50,172 nucleotides of DNA from Micromonospora arborensis (GTDB lineage Bacteria; Actinomycetota; Actinomycetes; Mycobacteriales; Micromonosporaceae): assembly GCF_003205615.1 (NCBI RefSeq), contig NZ_PYBV01000008.1, positions 1 to 50,172 of the forward strand, given 5' to 3'. Each line of letters opens with the position of its first letter. The first letter of the stretch is position 1. Positions 1 to 8,094 of this stretch are shown here, piece after piece. Position numbers and translations under genes: made by a program. A model generated the notes under the pieces. That model was not told where the DNA came from. It worked only from the letters and a program-made list of their open reading frames with translations, and ran no database searches.

Positions 1-51
1 CCACTCCCGTGGACGCAACCGCCCGGCCTTTCCGGTAGGTAGGCTCGCCGC

Positions 52-204
52 ATGGAGTTGACCCCTGAGCAGCGGGCGTACGTGCGCAACCTCGGCCGAG
101 AGTACGGCCGCTGGTTGAGAGACAACCACGACCCCGAGCGGTGCACGACGACCCCGTGCGGGCCGTGCCAACTGAAGGCGGCGGAACGCCGCAGGCGGTC
201 CTGA
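52..204 (+). CDS. Small Cys-rich hypothetical protein (50 aa)
   Basis: An ATG-started frame of 50 codons that ends in a run of Arg residues. The C-terminal half carries a compact cysteine cluster, CTTTPCGPC, that could bind a metal (three Cys within nine residues), and the protein is very basic at its end (ERRRRS). Small proteins of this sort are common in actinomycete integrative elements, but I do not recognise this one. There is no strong Shine-Dalgarno directly upstream (only GGTAGGTAGG about 10 to 20 bases before the ATG). Function unknown. Confidence 0.5.
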   Translation: MELTPEQRAYVRNLGREYGRWLRDNHDPERCTTTPCGPCQLKAAERRRRS

Positions 205-562
205 GTTAGGGCTGGGATAGTCGGCCTGGGGAATCTCGAGGTGGCGAACAGGCCCCCGTTCCGCCGGAACAACGTGCACCCTCAGGTGCGCCGCCTCACC
301 CTGCCGCACGCCTGCCGGCCCCTCGGGCGGCTCGTCATCTCCTATCCGCTGGCTTGGGAGGTTCCCGATAAGCGAAGCCAACAGAGCCGCAAAGCCGCGG
401 GTTGCAGGGGGCGATCATTGATCAACCATCTGGCAACGAACGCGTTGATGACTTCGGATCCCACTGCCGAGCGACGCCATCCCGCACGGAGGTCAGTTTT
501 ACCGTCGCCTGATCAAGCGCATTGGAAGTTGATCGCGCCTTTCGTCCAAGGCTCCTGAGCCG
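205..562. other. Region without a confident gene
   Basis: About 360 bases with no recognisable gene. A weak plus-strand frame opens at a GTG at 241 and runs to 558, but its product is Pro/Arg-rich and resembles no family I know, and only GGGGAATC precedes the start. No tRNA cloverleaf, terminator or repeat was seen. Confidence 0.3.
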
Positions 563-831
563 CTAACCATCCTCCACGCTTGCTGCCTTGGTTGCTTCAA
601 GCTCAGACTGCAGCTCGGCGTTCTCATGCTTCGCAACTCCACCTGTACGTGAGAGAGTTGCTTGCCCAGCCCTGTGGTCATCGCGGTAGCCATCTGCATG
701 AACTTGTCTGCGATGTTGGCTTTCCGCTCGTCTCGGTTGAGGCGGTGGCCAAGCAGCGCGTGGATCAACGCACCCACCCCGAGTGCCGCAGCGAGAGCAA
801 CGCCAATGTTGATCTTCTCGGCGGTGGTCAC
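563..831 (-). pseudogene. Small membrane-anchored coiled-coil protein with probable frameshift
   Basis: Reading from a GTG at 831 (AAGGCAGG upstream) the protein begins MTTAEKINIGVALAAALG, with one membrane helix at about residues 7-25, then a charged helix ending LSHVQVE near position 640. There the frame goes on into Ser/Arg/Gln-rich text that does not look coding, whereas the next frame continues with VAKHENAELQSELEATKA and stops at 563, an excellent coiled-coil continuation. One missing base near 636-642 (between GTGGAG and TTGCGAAGC on the minus strand) explains this. Either the gene is broken, the base is a sequencing error, or it slips. The intact product would be about 90 aa. It sits 86 bases after another small membrane protein on the same strand. 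Confidence 0.5.
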
Positions 832-917
832 GGTGCCTGCCTTGAAATAGATGGCGGTCTGGCGTCGGGCGGGCTGCCAACCCGTCACCTCGATTGAAGT
901 CGACTGGCGTGCGAAGG

Positions 918-1559
918 TCAGCCTGTAAGAAGGTTGACCAGGATTCCAGTAGGGATCGACGCGGCCACCGCAGCAAGAAACCACCACAACTCCATCCGCT
1001 GGCCTCGGCGAGCGGTGCCCTGGACGAACGAGGCGGCGCTTCGTGCCGCAGCTTCGGCCACGAGTGGCTGCCAGGCGGATTGAGCGTTTGGGCTCATGGC
1101 CGCCGTGTAGCTGTCTGGCCCTGGCCGACGAATGCGAGAAGTCCGCGAGTGACCTTCGCGGCTCTGCGAGGGCCGATGGTGACGTCGCTTGCCAGGGGCC
1201 GGTCGGGTTTCTCGGGATGGCTCGGCAACCGGCTCTGTCGGTACATCGGCGACCGATGTGTCGCTAACTCCACGTTCTGAGGGGAAGCGGTCTCCAGCCT
1301 TGTGATAGTTGGTGACGGCACTGTCTCCGGCAGCCGAGACGCCCCGTCCGGCTACCGCATTATTCCGCGCTGCTGGAACACGGAGGTTGGGGCTGCCGTC
1401 CCTGGCGGTTGGCAGCCTCACGCCGATCCCCGCCGCTATCAACAAGACGAAGCTGATGGCGAGTGCAGGAATCGTCCACGGTGTCGGCAGGAAGTAGCCG
1501 CCGGTGCCTGCGGCGACAGCGATCGCAAATAAGACCATGAGTGGGGGCCTCTGTCTCAC
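918..1559 (-). CDS. Hypothetical membrane protein (213 aa)
   Basis: The frame opens at a GTG (1559); an internal ATG at 1538 has a better ribosome site (AGAGG, 9 bases away) and may be the true start. The N-terminus has two hydrophobic segments at about residues 6-26 and 30-46. A long Arg/Ser/Pro-rich, probably disordered stretch follows (about 50-165), and a third hydrophobic helix lies at the C-terminus (about 188-212: ELWWFLAAVAASIPTGILV). No domain is recognised. It lies upstream of the frameshifted small membrane protein on the same strand, so the two may form an operon. The disordered middle could hide a further sequence fault; coding potential there is less certain than at the ends. 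Confidence 0.45.
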   Translation of the reverse strand: MRQRPPLMVLFAIAVAAGTGGYFLPTPWTIPALAISFVLLIAAGIGVRLPTARDGSPNLRVPAARNNAVAGRGVSAAGDSAVTNYHKAGDRFPSERGVSDTSVADVPTEPVAEPSRETRPAPGKRRHHRPSQSREGHSRTSRIRRPGPDSYTAAMSPNAQSAWQPLVAEAAARSAASFVQGTARRGQRMELWWFLAAVAASIPTGILVNLLTG

Positions 1560-1791
1560 GCTCTGATTTGACCAGATGACTGCAAGTGATGTCGTCAGCC
1601 TTCTGGTCCTCCTTCCGTCATAGAGCAGGTTGGGTGAGCGGACGGTGGGGTTGCGGCAGCTCTACGTGTTGCGGCACGCTGCTTGCCACGGGGAGCGACT
1701 GGTTGGTTGCCGAGCGCGGGCAGTCGCCGGGCAGTTAGACGGGGGAAGAGGCTTGGTTTCACCTCTACGCAGTAAGCATCGTCCGAGTCGG

Positions 1792-2175
1792 ATGAGGTTC
1801 CTGCTCTGGGCCGCAGGGCCCGTCTTCGAGCTGCCTGTTGTAGCTCTCGCGATCTCATCCTTCCCCGATGTGGCCGCCGAAGCAGCCTTCGGCTCTGCAG
1901 GATCGCAGGCCGTAGCGCTGGTTGCGATGGTGCTTGTGCTGGCGGCGGTTACGTTCGCATGGGTCGTGGCTGCAGCCGGTCTCCGTCGAGTCCTGGCGTT
2001 GCTACTGGGGATCACCTCGGGACTCCTAGTCGTATTGATGGTCGGTTTCGGCATGAGTGGCACGTGGGTTGTATTCGCAGTACTCCTTGCGCACTCCGCC
2101 GTCGCAACGGCGGTCATCGGATGGCTGCTCGTGAGCAGGCCAAGTCCTGCTCAGTCGGCGCGGTTAGGGCAGTGA
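1792..2175 (+). CDS. Four-helix hypothetical membrane protein (127 aa)
   Basis: I chose the ATG at 1792 because hydrophobic, protein-like sequence begins there (MRFLLWAAGPVFELPVVALA); the open frame extends further upstream but that part looks non-coding. Four hydrophobic segments are visible at about residues 2-22, 41-65, 67-88 and 93-117, with short loops, so most of the protein lies in the membrane. No family recognised. The stop is seven bases before the YbaB-like gene, so it is probably the first gene of the small plus-strand cassette and may be its membrane component; that role is inferred from position only. Confidence 0.55.
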   Translation: MRFLLWAAGPVFELPVVALAISSFPDVAAEAAFGSAGSQAVALVAMVLVLAAVTFAWVVAAAGLRRVLALLLGITSGLLVVLMVGFGMSGTWVVFAVLLAHSAVATAVIGWLLVSRPSPAQSARLGQ

Positions 2176-2182
2176 TGGCCGC

Positions 2183-2914
2183 ATGAGTGACGACATCCTT
2201 GCCCGCCTTCAGCAAATCCAAGGGCATACGCTGAAGCTTCAAGCCGCGATGCAGTCCCAGCCCAAGCCCAGCGAGGGGCACGGGACCGACCCGAGCGGTT
2301 GCGTTGGCCTTGTGGTCGACCCTGACGGGCTGCCTTCACGCATCGAGGTGAGAGCCGGTTGGCAGCGGCATGTGGCCGCCGCAGAGTTGGGCCCGTTGGT
2401 GCTGCTCGTCTTTCAGGAGACGGCTGCTCAGGCGACACAAGCGTGGTCTGAGTCCTTCGATCTTGACGCGTGGCGGTCGCGAGCTGAAGCGGCGCGAGCG
2501 GGGGAGCGGGAGGGCGCAGGGCTGCCGCCCTTGCAGCAGGCCCGGCCGTTCGGTAGTCCGCGCGACCCGTTGACGCTGACTGAGGAAGCGCTCAAGGCGC
2601 TGAAGGCGACGCGGGACCAAGCTGCTGCGCCGCCCGTGACAGTGACTGGCTGGGACGGCGACCGCGCTGTTTCGATCACCCTCACCCCTGGTGGGTTGCA
2701 GGGCTGCACCATCAATCCGCGGTGGGCACTGAGGCAAGGTGCCTCGGCTCTCAACGCGGCTCTCAGGGAGGCGTTGAGAGCCGCCCGTGCGGCGATAGAG
2801 GAGCACGCCGCACGACGCAGGGCAGAGGCCCAAGGGCTCGACGACTTGGCGCGCGAGGCACTGGCCACGCTCGCCAGATTCCAGGACTTCAACAACCCAC
2901 CCGAGGAGGGCTGA
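2183..2914 (+). CDS. Tandem YbaB/EbfC-like protein
   Basis: 243 aa with two similar halves. Each half has the pattern seen in YbaB/EbfC-family nucleoid proteins found beside actinobacterial ESX-type genes: a short beta-rich stretch with a DxxG-type turn (VDPDGLPSRIEV at about 48-59; VSITLTPGGLQGCTINP at about 164-180) followed by a long amphipathic helix (about 76-92 and 185-225). The N-terminal helix (MSDDILARLQQIQGHTLKLQ) also fits that family. Known relatives are small DNA-binding or chaperone-like proteins; here the fold appears doubled. One base separates it from the next gene, so co-translation with the EspC-like protein is likely. Family call is from pattern only. Confidence 0.6.
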   Translation: MSDDILARLQQIQGHTLKLQAAMQSQPKPSEGHGTDPSGCVGLVVDPDGLPSRIEVRAGWQRHVAAAELGPLVLLVFQETAAQATQAWSESFDLDAWRSRAEAARAGEREGAGLPPLQQARPFGSPRDPLTLTEEALKALKATRDQAAAPPVTVTGWDGDRAVSITLTPGGLQGCTINPRWALRQGASALNAALREALRAARAAIEEHAARRRAEAQGLDDLAREALATLARFQDFNNPPEEG

Positions 2915-2915
2915 G

Positions 2916-3230
2916 ATGCCGCCCCCGAGCCGTCAACAAGTCACCGTCGCCACGGACGCTCTGCGCACCGAGGCCGGAGAGTGGGACCGGCAGAGCGCGG
3001 CGATGTCGGCAGTTGTGCCGAAGGTTGCCGGCATGGAACTTGGCCGGGTCGAGGCCGGCCTCTTCCAACTCATCGTCTCGCCCTACAACGAGATCGTTCA
3101 GCACGTCAGCCAGCGCTGCCAAGAAGGCCAAGCCGCCATGACGGAGGTGGCGACCACGCTCCGAAAGGTCGCCGACACCTACGACGAGGAAGACCGCAGC
3201 AACGAGCACAAGCTCCGAAACCTCTACTGA
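2916..3230 (+). CDS. EspC/WXG100-size type VII secretion-like protein
   Basis: 104 aa, essentially all helical: two long helices (about 5-35 and 55-95) with a turn between, the architecture of the EspC/WXG100 superfamily exported by type VII (ESX) systems. There is no classical WXG in the turn, as usual for the EspC branch. The C-terminal part has ATTLRKVADTYDEEDRSN, where YDEED resembles the YxxxD/E export signal placed after the second helix. It sits between a YbaB-like gene and a larger WXG-like gene, the usual neighbourhood for such proteins. No ESX ATPase or channel gene is in the window, so any export would rely on machinery encoded elsewhere. Confidence 0.65.
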   Translation: MPPPSRQQVTVATDALRTEAGEWDRQSAAMSAVVPKVAGMELGRVEAGLFQLIVSPYNEIVQHVSQRCQEGQAAMTEVATTLRKVADTYDEEDRSNEHKLRNLY

Positions 3231-3242
3231 TGAGGGCATGAC

Positions 3243-4031
3243 GTGGACTTCAGTAAGGCACAGTTCGAGGGGTTGCTCACCGACATCAGCGCCGGCTTGG
3301 ACGACCTGAGCATGCGCCTCGACCAGATCGGACCAGCCGCTACCGCCGCCGCTAACCATTGGTACATCCCGCCGGGCGTGGCCGATTCGATCCTCTGGCT
3401 AGGCAGACAGACCGTCGAGGTCGGCAGACAGGCCCTCGACTTCCTCATCGATCTCATGAAGGGTGCTACCGCCCCGATCTTCATGTTTAAGGACGCCTGG
3501 GACTGGATGGACGTCCGGGGCTCCGCTTCCGGTGTCGCCAGCGCCCTAACGGAACAACATCTCGTCGTCGACAACTCCGACTGGGCGGGCAAGGCGCGAG
3601 ATGCCTACGTCAGCAGCGTTGGCAGCCACGCCGACGCGGCATCCAGGATCACGGCGATCGCGGCGAGCACCTCAGGTCATCTCCTTGCGTGCGCGGCAGC
3701 CGGCGCAGCCTTCTACACCACCCTGGCAGTTGTTCTGGCGAAGCTCATCGTCGCCGCGATCGCGGCGATAGCGGCGTTCGGGTCCGCCGTCTTCTCGTGG
3801 GTTGGTGCCGGCATCGTCTTGGAAGAGGCAGGCGTCAACACCGCGATCGTCGCTACCGCGATCGTCACCCTGTCCGCCTTCCTCGCCGCGCAGGCAACCA
3901 GCATGGTCAACCTGCACGGCGAGGCGGTGGACAGCCGATCCTTCCCGGGCGGCAAGTGGCCCTCGCCCAACTCATCCACCTACAGCGACGCCAGCGTGAA
4001 GGACGGGGACGCCGACTGGTCTCTTGCGTAG
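3243..4031 (+). CDS. WXG-like protein with hydrophobic helices
   Basis: 262 aa from a GTG preceded by TGAGGGC. The N-terminal part is helical. Around residues 115-125 it has SDWAGKARDAY, a W-x-G turn like that of WXG100/PPE-type type VII cargo, followed by a helix of small residues. Strong hydrophobic segments at about 140-162, 165-190 and 195-220 could insert in a membrane. The tail (about 225-262) is Ser/Asp-rich and soluble. It ends the cassette that includes the YbaB-like and EspC-like genes. Large WXG proteins with toxic or pore-forming C-termini occur in ESX loci, but no toxin motif is recognisable and no immunity gene is evident next to it. Confidence 0.6.
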   Translation: MDFSKAQFEGLLTDISAGLDDLSMRLDQIGPAATAAANHWYIPPGVADSILWLGRQTVEVGRQALDFLIDLMKGATAPIFMFKDAWDWMDVRGSASGVASALTEQHLVVDNSDWAGKARDAYVSSVGSHADAASRITAIAASTSGHLLACAAAGAAFYTTLAVVLAKLIVAAIAAIAAFGSAVFSWVGAGIVLEEAGVNTAIVATAIVTLSAFLAAQATSMVNLHGEAVDSRSFPGGKWPSPNSSTYSDASVKDGDADWSLA

Positions 4032-4414
4032 AGCAATTGCTTGCTGTGTCTGCCGGCGGGCTCGTTCGCCAACCAGATACTCATCGCGGCCAGGGTGTCG
4101 ATCCACAACTTCATCGCCGAGGCGTTGGGTCTGGTGACGAAGCTCCGAAGCCGCAGGTCAGGCTGGCTGAAACTAGTAATCCGAGGCCCCTCGATCGGGC
4201 CCTGTCGCTCGAAAAACGCTGGTCACCGAACCAGTCCACTTCTTACGCGCGCCCTGCATAGGTGTATCGAGTGTCAATACATCGAGACCACCTAGCTATG
4301 GTGTCTCCAGCGCAACGCACAGACCCACCTGTCACTGACGTCTTTGCGGGTACGGGAGCGTCCCTCCGCGCGGGGGACGGTCCTCCGACCCAGGATCTCG
4401 GGGAGGGACGGCGA
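4032..4414. other. Intergenic region, no gene seen
   Basis: The only open frame here gives an unconvincing Arg/Ser-rich product. On the plus strand at about 4270-4305 there is TGTCAATACATCGAG followed by TAGCTATGGT, which could be a weak promoter for the small gene at 4415, and GGGAGGGA at 4401-4408 is its ribosome site. Nothing else was recognised. Confidence 0.35.
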
Positions 4415-4579
4415 GTGACGATGCGCCGCAAGGGGCCTTCGGGCCCGAGGAAGAACCGGCAGACCAACGCCAACCAGTGGCGGGATGTCGGGGAGTGGGT
4501 GGCACTGATACTCAAGGTGCTCGCCTACGCCGTCGGCCTTGCAGTAACGCTGGCCGGAAACGGGTGCGGGCCCAACTGA
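4415..4579 (+). CDS. Small single-pass membrane protein (54 aa)
   Basis: Starts at a GTG six bases after a strong Shine-Dalgarno (GGGAGGGA). The N-terminal 25 residues are basic and polar (MRRKGPSGPRKNRQ), then a hydrophobic helix spans about residues 30-48 (WVALILKVLAYAVGLAVTLA), ending in a short tail with a cysteine (NGCGPN). The positive N-terminus suggests the basic part stays in the cytoplasm. Not recognised; small membrane proteins like this are common in conjugative elements. A longer open frame upstream is unlikely to be translated because the ribosome site lies inside it. Confidence 0.5.
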   Translation: MTMRRKGPSGPRKNRQTNANQWRDVGEWVALILKVLAYAVGLAVTLAGNGCGPN

Positions 4580-4669
4580 CCTGACCGGTCAACTGGGCCC
4601 ACGACCGAGCGGGAAGGGCCTCCGCCTCGTGGCCTCGGAAACCTGGGGCGGGGGTCTTCCACTGCACCA

Positions 4670-4701
4670 CACTGCATCGCAGTGCATAGCGTTGTAACGC
4701 T
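4670..4701. promoter_or_regulatory. Two adjacent small palindromes, operator candidates
   Basis: CACTGC-ATC-GCAGTG (4670-4684) is followed three bases later by AGCGTT-GT-AACGCT (4688-4701), both with perfect 6-bp arms. They lie about 105 bases upstream of the membrane protein start at 4806, in otherwise empty DNA, so they may bind a repressor controlling that gene. No regulator is identified. Confidence 0.35.
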
Positions 4702-4805
4702 TCGCACGATACATCTCGTGACAGAGTTGGGCGACACTGTGTTGCCTATCTTTGCCAGGACGGCGGGCTAAGGCGCGTGTCGGGCAGCCAAGGAAGGCCT
4801 CAAGC

Positions 4806-5453
4806 GTGGCGCTGGATCTCTTCGAGGGCAAGGGCTTCAACGGTGCAACGTTGGCGGTCGCCCTGCTAGCCCTGCTCGTTGGCACCGCAGGGGCTCACTT
4901 CGCGCGTAGGGCGCTGCTTCCACCTCGGAGAAGCCTTACCATCCACCTTCTGGCTCCTGCTCGACTGCTAAACAGCGCACGGGCTGGTCTCGACGACTTG
5001 GTTGTTTCGCGCAAGGGACGTGTGCTTCACGATCCCTACGTTGTGACCGTCATCTTGAGAAACACTGGCCGGCACGCAATCGCGAGTGAACACTTCGATC
5101 AAGGTCGACCCATCAGGATCGACCTCGGCGTTTCCGTCGAGGCCCTCCTCCACCCGCCAGACGGCGCGGCGTCGTCCGGTGTTGCCGTCGACGGCCAAGC
5201 GATCCTCTTTGGCCCCGAACTGATTCGACACAAGCAGGAGACTCTGATCCAGATCTTGACTTCAGATGCCCCGAAGCCGAGCAAGGATGCGGTCATTGAG
5301 CACCTGGTGGACACGGAGGTGCGGGTGGAGGAGGACGGTTATGCAGAACGAGAGCGGTCGCGGGGAGCGCTCCTAGGAGCGCTCACGAGCATCGCTGGGC
5401 TGGTGTTCGCCGCTTACACTCTTGTTCGAGAGTTGATCGAAGTGGCGTTTTAG
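4806..5453 (+). CDS. Hypothetical protein with terminal membrane helices (215 aa)
   Basis: Start chosen at a GTG preceded by AAGGAAGG; the open frame extends 54 bases upstream without a better site. One membrane helix lies at about residues 14-30 (ATLAVALLALLVGTAGAHF). A soluble middle follows (about 40-185), rich in beta-type patterns (PYVVTVILRNTGRHAI, resembling an Ig-like or other all-beta fold). A second hydrophobic segment is at the C-terminus (about 190-208). No family recognised. It faces the FtsK-like gene tail to tail, with 18 bases between the stops. Confidence 0.5.
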   Translation: MALDLFEGKGFNGATLAVALLALLVGTAGAHFARRALLPPRRSLTIHLLAPARLLNSARAGLDDLVVSRKGRVLHDPYVVTVILRNTGRHAIASEHFDQGRPIRIDLGVSVEALLHPPDGAASSGVAVDGQAILFGPELIRHKQETLIQILTSDAPKPSKDAVIEHLVDTEVRVEEDGYAERERSRGALLGALTSIAGLVFAAYTLVRELIEVAF

Positions 5454-5471
5454 CTACAGGTGGAGCCGCCG

Positions 5472-7220
5472 CTACGCCGGCTCCGTCTTGCCCGCCCAGG
5501 CGGCAAGCTCCTCTCGCGTATACAGGTCGGCGTTACCCTGCTTCCCGCGTGCCTCGGGCACTTCACCGACGCCACGCTGTAGCCGCTTCTTGGTGGCTTC
5601 GTAGGTCCAGGGCAGCACCCCGGCCTCTACCGCCTGACGCAGCGTCAGGAAGTCTCCGGCAGGGCTTGATAGGCCGCTGACCTGCGAAGTCCCCGGGGAC
5701 CGGGGACATGCAAGCTCCCTAGCTTCCGCAACAGTCAGGTACGCGACCTGTGTCTCAGTAGCCTGACCACCGATGACGATCTGCCATCGTCCGAGCGTCC
5801 GGGACGCTCGGGGCATCGCAGCCTCAGGAACCAGCATCTTCCAGTTGTTTGCCGTGTACCGGGCGAGGCAGCGAACCCCAAAGTTCTCCCGCGCCTCCGG
5901 CCCGCCGATGGCCCTGGCGGTGAGCATCTGCGCGATAGCCAGCACGTTGACCTTGGCACTGCGGCCCATGAACAGCAGATCGGCTAGAGCCGACACGGCA
6001 GGCGACCGTTTCGGGTCGCCTTTGCCGCGTGCCTCGGCCCAGAAGTTGACGAGCTGCCCGATGGTGGCGTTCAACTCTTCGGCGATCACCAGCACCCGGG
6101 GACCGGGGTCCCAGTCTTCCGCTTCGTGCATCGCCAGGGTGTTCCGCTCGTCGGCGAGAGCGGCGAGGCGGACCAGGGCGTCATGCATCTGCGCCGGCTT
6201 GGTGCAGTAGTCAACCCCGGACAACCCGAGGGCCCACCGATGAGACCCCTTGCGGTCGAGGATGACCACCCGTCCGCCCCGATTGAGCACCTGGACCGCA
6301 ACCAACTCGGCAAGCACGCTCTTGCCCGCTCCCGTGCCCGCGCTCACGGCGATGTGGGGAGAGTCGTCGCGCAGAGACAACGTGACGGGGCGATCCCCGG
6401 CACCCTGCCCGATGTAGAACTCCCATTCGGCCAACCCGGCAAGGTTGGCGGCCACCTGCTCGGCACCGACCCGGGACGGTGGACGCTTACGAACAGTCCA
6501 CGTAGCGGTTACCCGCGGCCCAACTTGGTGCCACGTCTCCACCAAGTCAGCAACGGGAATCTTGCTGCCCACGATTGAAGAGACGAGCTGCCGTTGCTCC
6601 CTGGTCAGATACGGGGTATTGGCTGTCAGTTCTATACGCGGTCCCTTGTCCGGGTCCGCGGGACGGCGGAACACGGCCAGCCGGGACGTGATCGGCTCGG
6701 CCTGCCGCTGTGCCGCCCATGCGGCCCGCTGAGCGCGCTCAGGGAGCCACCGGATGATCGGCTCCGCGTTCTCCCCGTACCAGAGGCGTACGGCCTTCTC
6801 AGCCGGACTGAGTGGCTTGGCCAGCCGGGGCGTGAGGTTGCCCAACGACGGATCAACGTGGAGGCGTATGCCGGTCTGTAGACCCATCGCGGGGACGAGA
6901 GCTGCCAGGGTCGGGGTGACGTACTCCCGGTTAAACCGGCGCATGGTGAACCGTCGCCTGAGCCGGTAGCCGGACACCAGGACAGCCGAGCCGATCAGTG
7001 AGCCGACCTGCTCAGGCTGAGCCACGGCCAGCGCAGCCGTAGCCGGCACACTGAGCCGGATCACCTGACGCTGCCAGCCGGCGAGCCGGCCCGGTCCCCG
7101 GTGCCGGTACGGGTAGCCAGGTTTGCCGCTGAGCGGCCTACCGGAGAGGTACCGATAGGCCACCCGCGACACGGTGTGCTTGCGCTGGAGCTTGCGGAGA
7201 GCCCGCTCAAGCTCAGTCAT
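5472..7220 (-). CDS. FtsK/SpoIIIE-type conjugative DNA translocase (TraB-like)
   Basis: 582 aa. Two hydrophobic segments (about 55-66 and 70-85) anchor the N-terminus. The ATPase domain holds Walker A GTGAGKS (about 295-301) and a Walker B strand RVLVIAEE (about 375-382), with the FtsK-type sequence VVILDRKGSHRW between them. Such proteins are the single pump that moves double-stranded plasmid or integrative element DNA between mycelial cells in actinomycetes. The last ~50 residues (about 528-575) look like a separate excisionase/MerR-type winged helix: LTLRQAVEAGV, then TYEATKKRLQRG, then a beta turn and TREELAAW. That could recognise element DNA. The gene overlaps the preceding DUF2637 gene by four bases (ATGA), so it is the last gene of the transfer operon. 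Confidence 0.85.
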   Translation of the reverse strand: MTELERALRKLQRKHTVSRVAYRYLSGRPLSGKPGYPYRHRGPGRLAGWQRQVIRLSVPATAALAVAQPEQVGSLIGSAVLVSGYRLRRRFTMRRFNREYVTPTLAALVPAMGLQTGIRLHVDPSLGNLTPRLAKPLSPAEKAVRLWYGENAEPIIRWLPERAQRAAWAAQRQAEPITSRLAVFRRPADPDKGPRIELTANTPYLTREQRQLVSSIVGSKIPVADLVETWHQVGPRVTATWTVRKRPPSRVGAEQVAANLAGLAEWEFYIGQGAGDRPVTLSLRDDSPHIAVSAGTGAGKSVLAELVAVQVLNRGGRVVILDRKGSHRWALGLSGVDYCTKPAQMHDALVRLAALADERNTLAMHEAEDWDPGPRVLVIAEELNATIGQLVNFWAEARGKGDPKRSPAVSALADLLFMGRSAKVNVLAIAQMLTARAIGGPEARENFGVRCLARYTANNWKMLVPEAAMPRASRTLGRWQIVIGGQATETQVAYLTVAEARELACPRSPGTSQVSGLSSPAGDFLTLRQAVEAGVLPWTYEATKKRLQRGVGEVPEARGKQGNADLYTREELAAWAGKTEPA

Positions 7221-7951
7221 GCCGCTACCCCCGTCAGCTCTGGTGCACGCTCGCTGACGACAGCCTCCGCAGGCTGCGCTGGGGAAGCCGAGCCGGTTGA
7301 ACGGGTGGGGCGGTAACGCTTCACGGTCGCCAGGGATACCCCAGCAAGCTCAGCGATGCGGGCATGAGTCGCCCCGGGCTCGGCGAGGTGAGCCGACATG
7401 ATCCGGTCAGCTGAGGTGAGCGACCGGGGGACAGGCTTACGGCTCGGCTCACTGGCCCGCTTGACCCGCTGAATCTTGGCCGGCTCAGCCGGCTCGGCGG
7501 CAACCGGCTCGGGGGTCGGCTCGGGCTCGACGGCAACCGGCTCAGCGGTGACCGGCTCGACCGGGGCAACCGGCTCAGGGTGGATCAGCTTGCCTCGACG
7601 GCTCAGCACCTCGACGGCGATGAGGAACGCCACCGGGGGAACGGCGGCAACGGCACGGGCAGTCCAGGTCGGGTGAGCCGATGCGACGTTGGCGGCAAGG
7701 GTGGCGACGATGCCGAACGCCACAGCGAGGCGAGCGGACAGGCGAGGCTTCCGGCCGCTGCGCTTGTCGTCGAGCATCGCCAGCGTGCCGACCAGGATCA
7801 GACCATCGATGGACAGCGGGAGCACGGCGGCAACCGAGACCTGCTCACCAGCCTGCCGAGCGACCTGGAAGATGTGGGAGAACGAGGCGTAGCCGGCGAC
7901 CAGCGCGACCAGGCCGGTGGTCAGGCGAGAGGTAACAGAGGTGATGTTCAC
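7217..7951 (-). CDS. DUF2637 / SpdB2-like transfer membrane protein
   Basis: 244 aa from a GTG with a perfect AGGAGG nine bases upstream. The first ~125 residues carry four hydrophobic segments with the DUF2637 pattern (VALVAGYASFSHIF, then LPLSIDGLILVGTLAML). This family occurs in actinomycete integrative conjugative elements and plasmids beside the TraB/FtsK pump and is thought to help spread of DNA within the mycelium. A Pro/Glu/Val repeat linker (about 135-175) leads to a C-terminal helix-turn-helix (about 200-228: ARIAELAGVSLATVKRYRPT). It overlaps both neighbours by four bases. Confidence 0.8.
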   Translation of the reverse strand: MNITSVTSRLTTGLVALVAGYASFSHIFQVARQAGEQVSVAAVLPLSIDGLILVGTLAMLDDKRSGRKPRLSARLAVAFGIVATLAANVASAHPTWTARAVAAVPPVAFLIAVEVLSRRGKLIHPEPVAPVEPVTAEPVAVEPEPTPEPVAAEPAEPAKIQRVKRASEPSRKPVPRSLTSADRIMSAHLAEPGATHARIAELAGVSLATVKRYRPTRSTGSASPAQPAEAVVSERAPELTGVAA

Positions 7952-8094
7952 GCTGCGGCCTCCTCGGTTGTGGGGGCGGCGGGGGTGCTGTCGTGCTTCT
8001 GGACCAGGTGCCGGGCGACCAGGAGCGGAACGACCATCGAGGCCGGACCACCGATCAGGATCAGGACCAGGGCGTAGGCGGCCGTTTCGTTCAT
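7948..8094 (-). CDS. Tiny SpdB-like membrane protein (48 aa)
   Basis: Begins MNETAAYALVLILIGG, giving one long hydrophobic helix (about residues 5-29), followed by a short basic stretch (ARHLVQKH) and an Ala/Thr/Glu tail. Start and stop both overlap the neighbours by four bases (ATGA and GTGA), which fixes the start and shows it is translated as part of the transfer operon. Such tiny membrane proteins are regular companions of DUF2637 genes in conjugative elements; their exact job is unknown. Confidence 0.7.
   Translation of the reverse strand: MNETAAYALVLILIGGPASMVVPLLVARHLVQKHDSTPAAPTTEEAAA

Noticed and set aside
4041..4295. 84-aa plus-strand frame after the WXG-like gene
   Set aside because: No ribosome site, poor composition, no recognisable pattern.
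4262..4295. TTGACA on the minus strand as a promoter
   Set aside because: No -10 at proper spacing and no minus-strand gene for it to serve.
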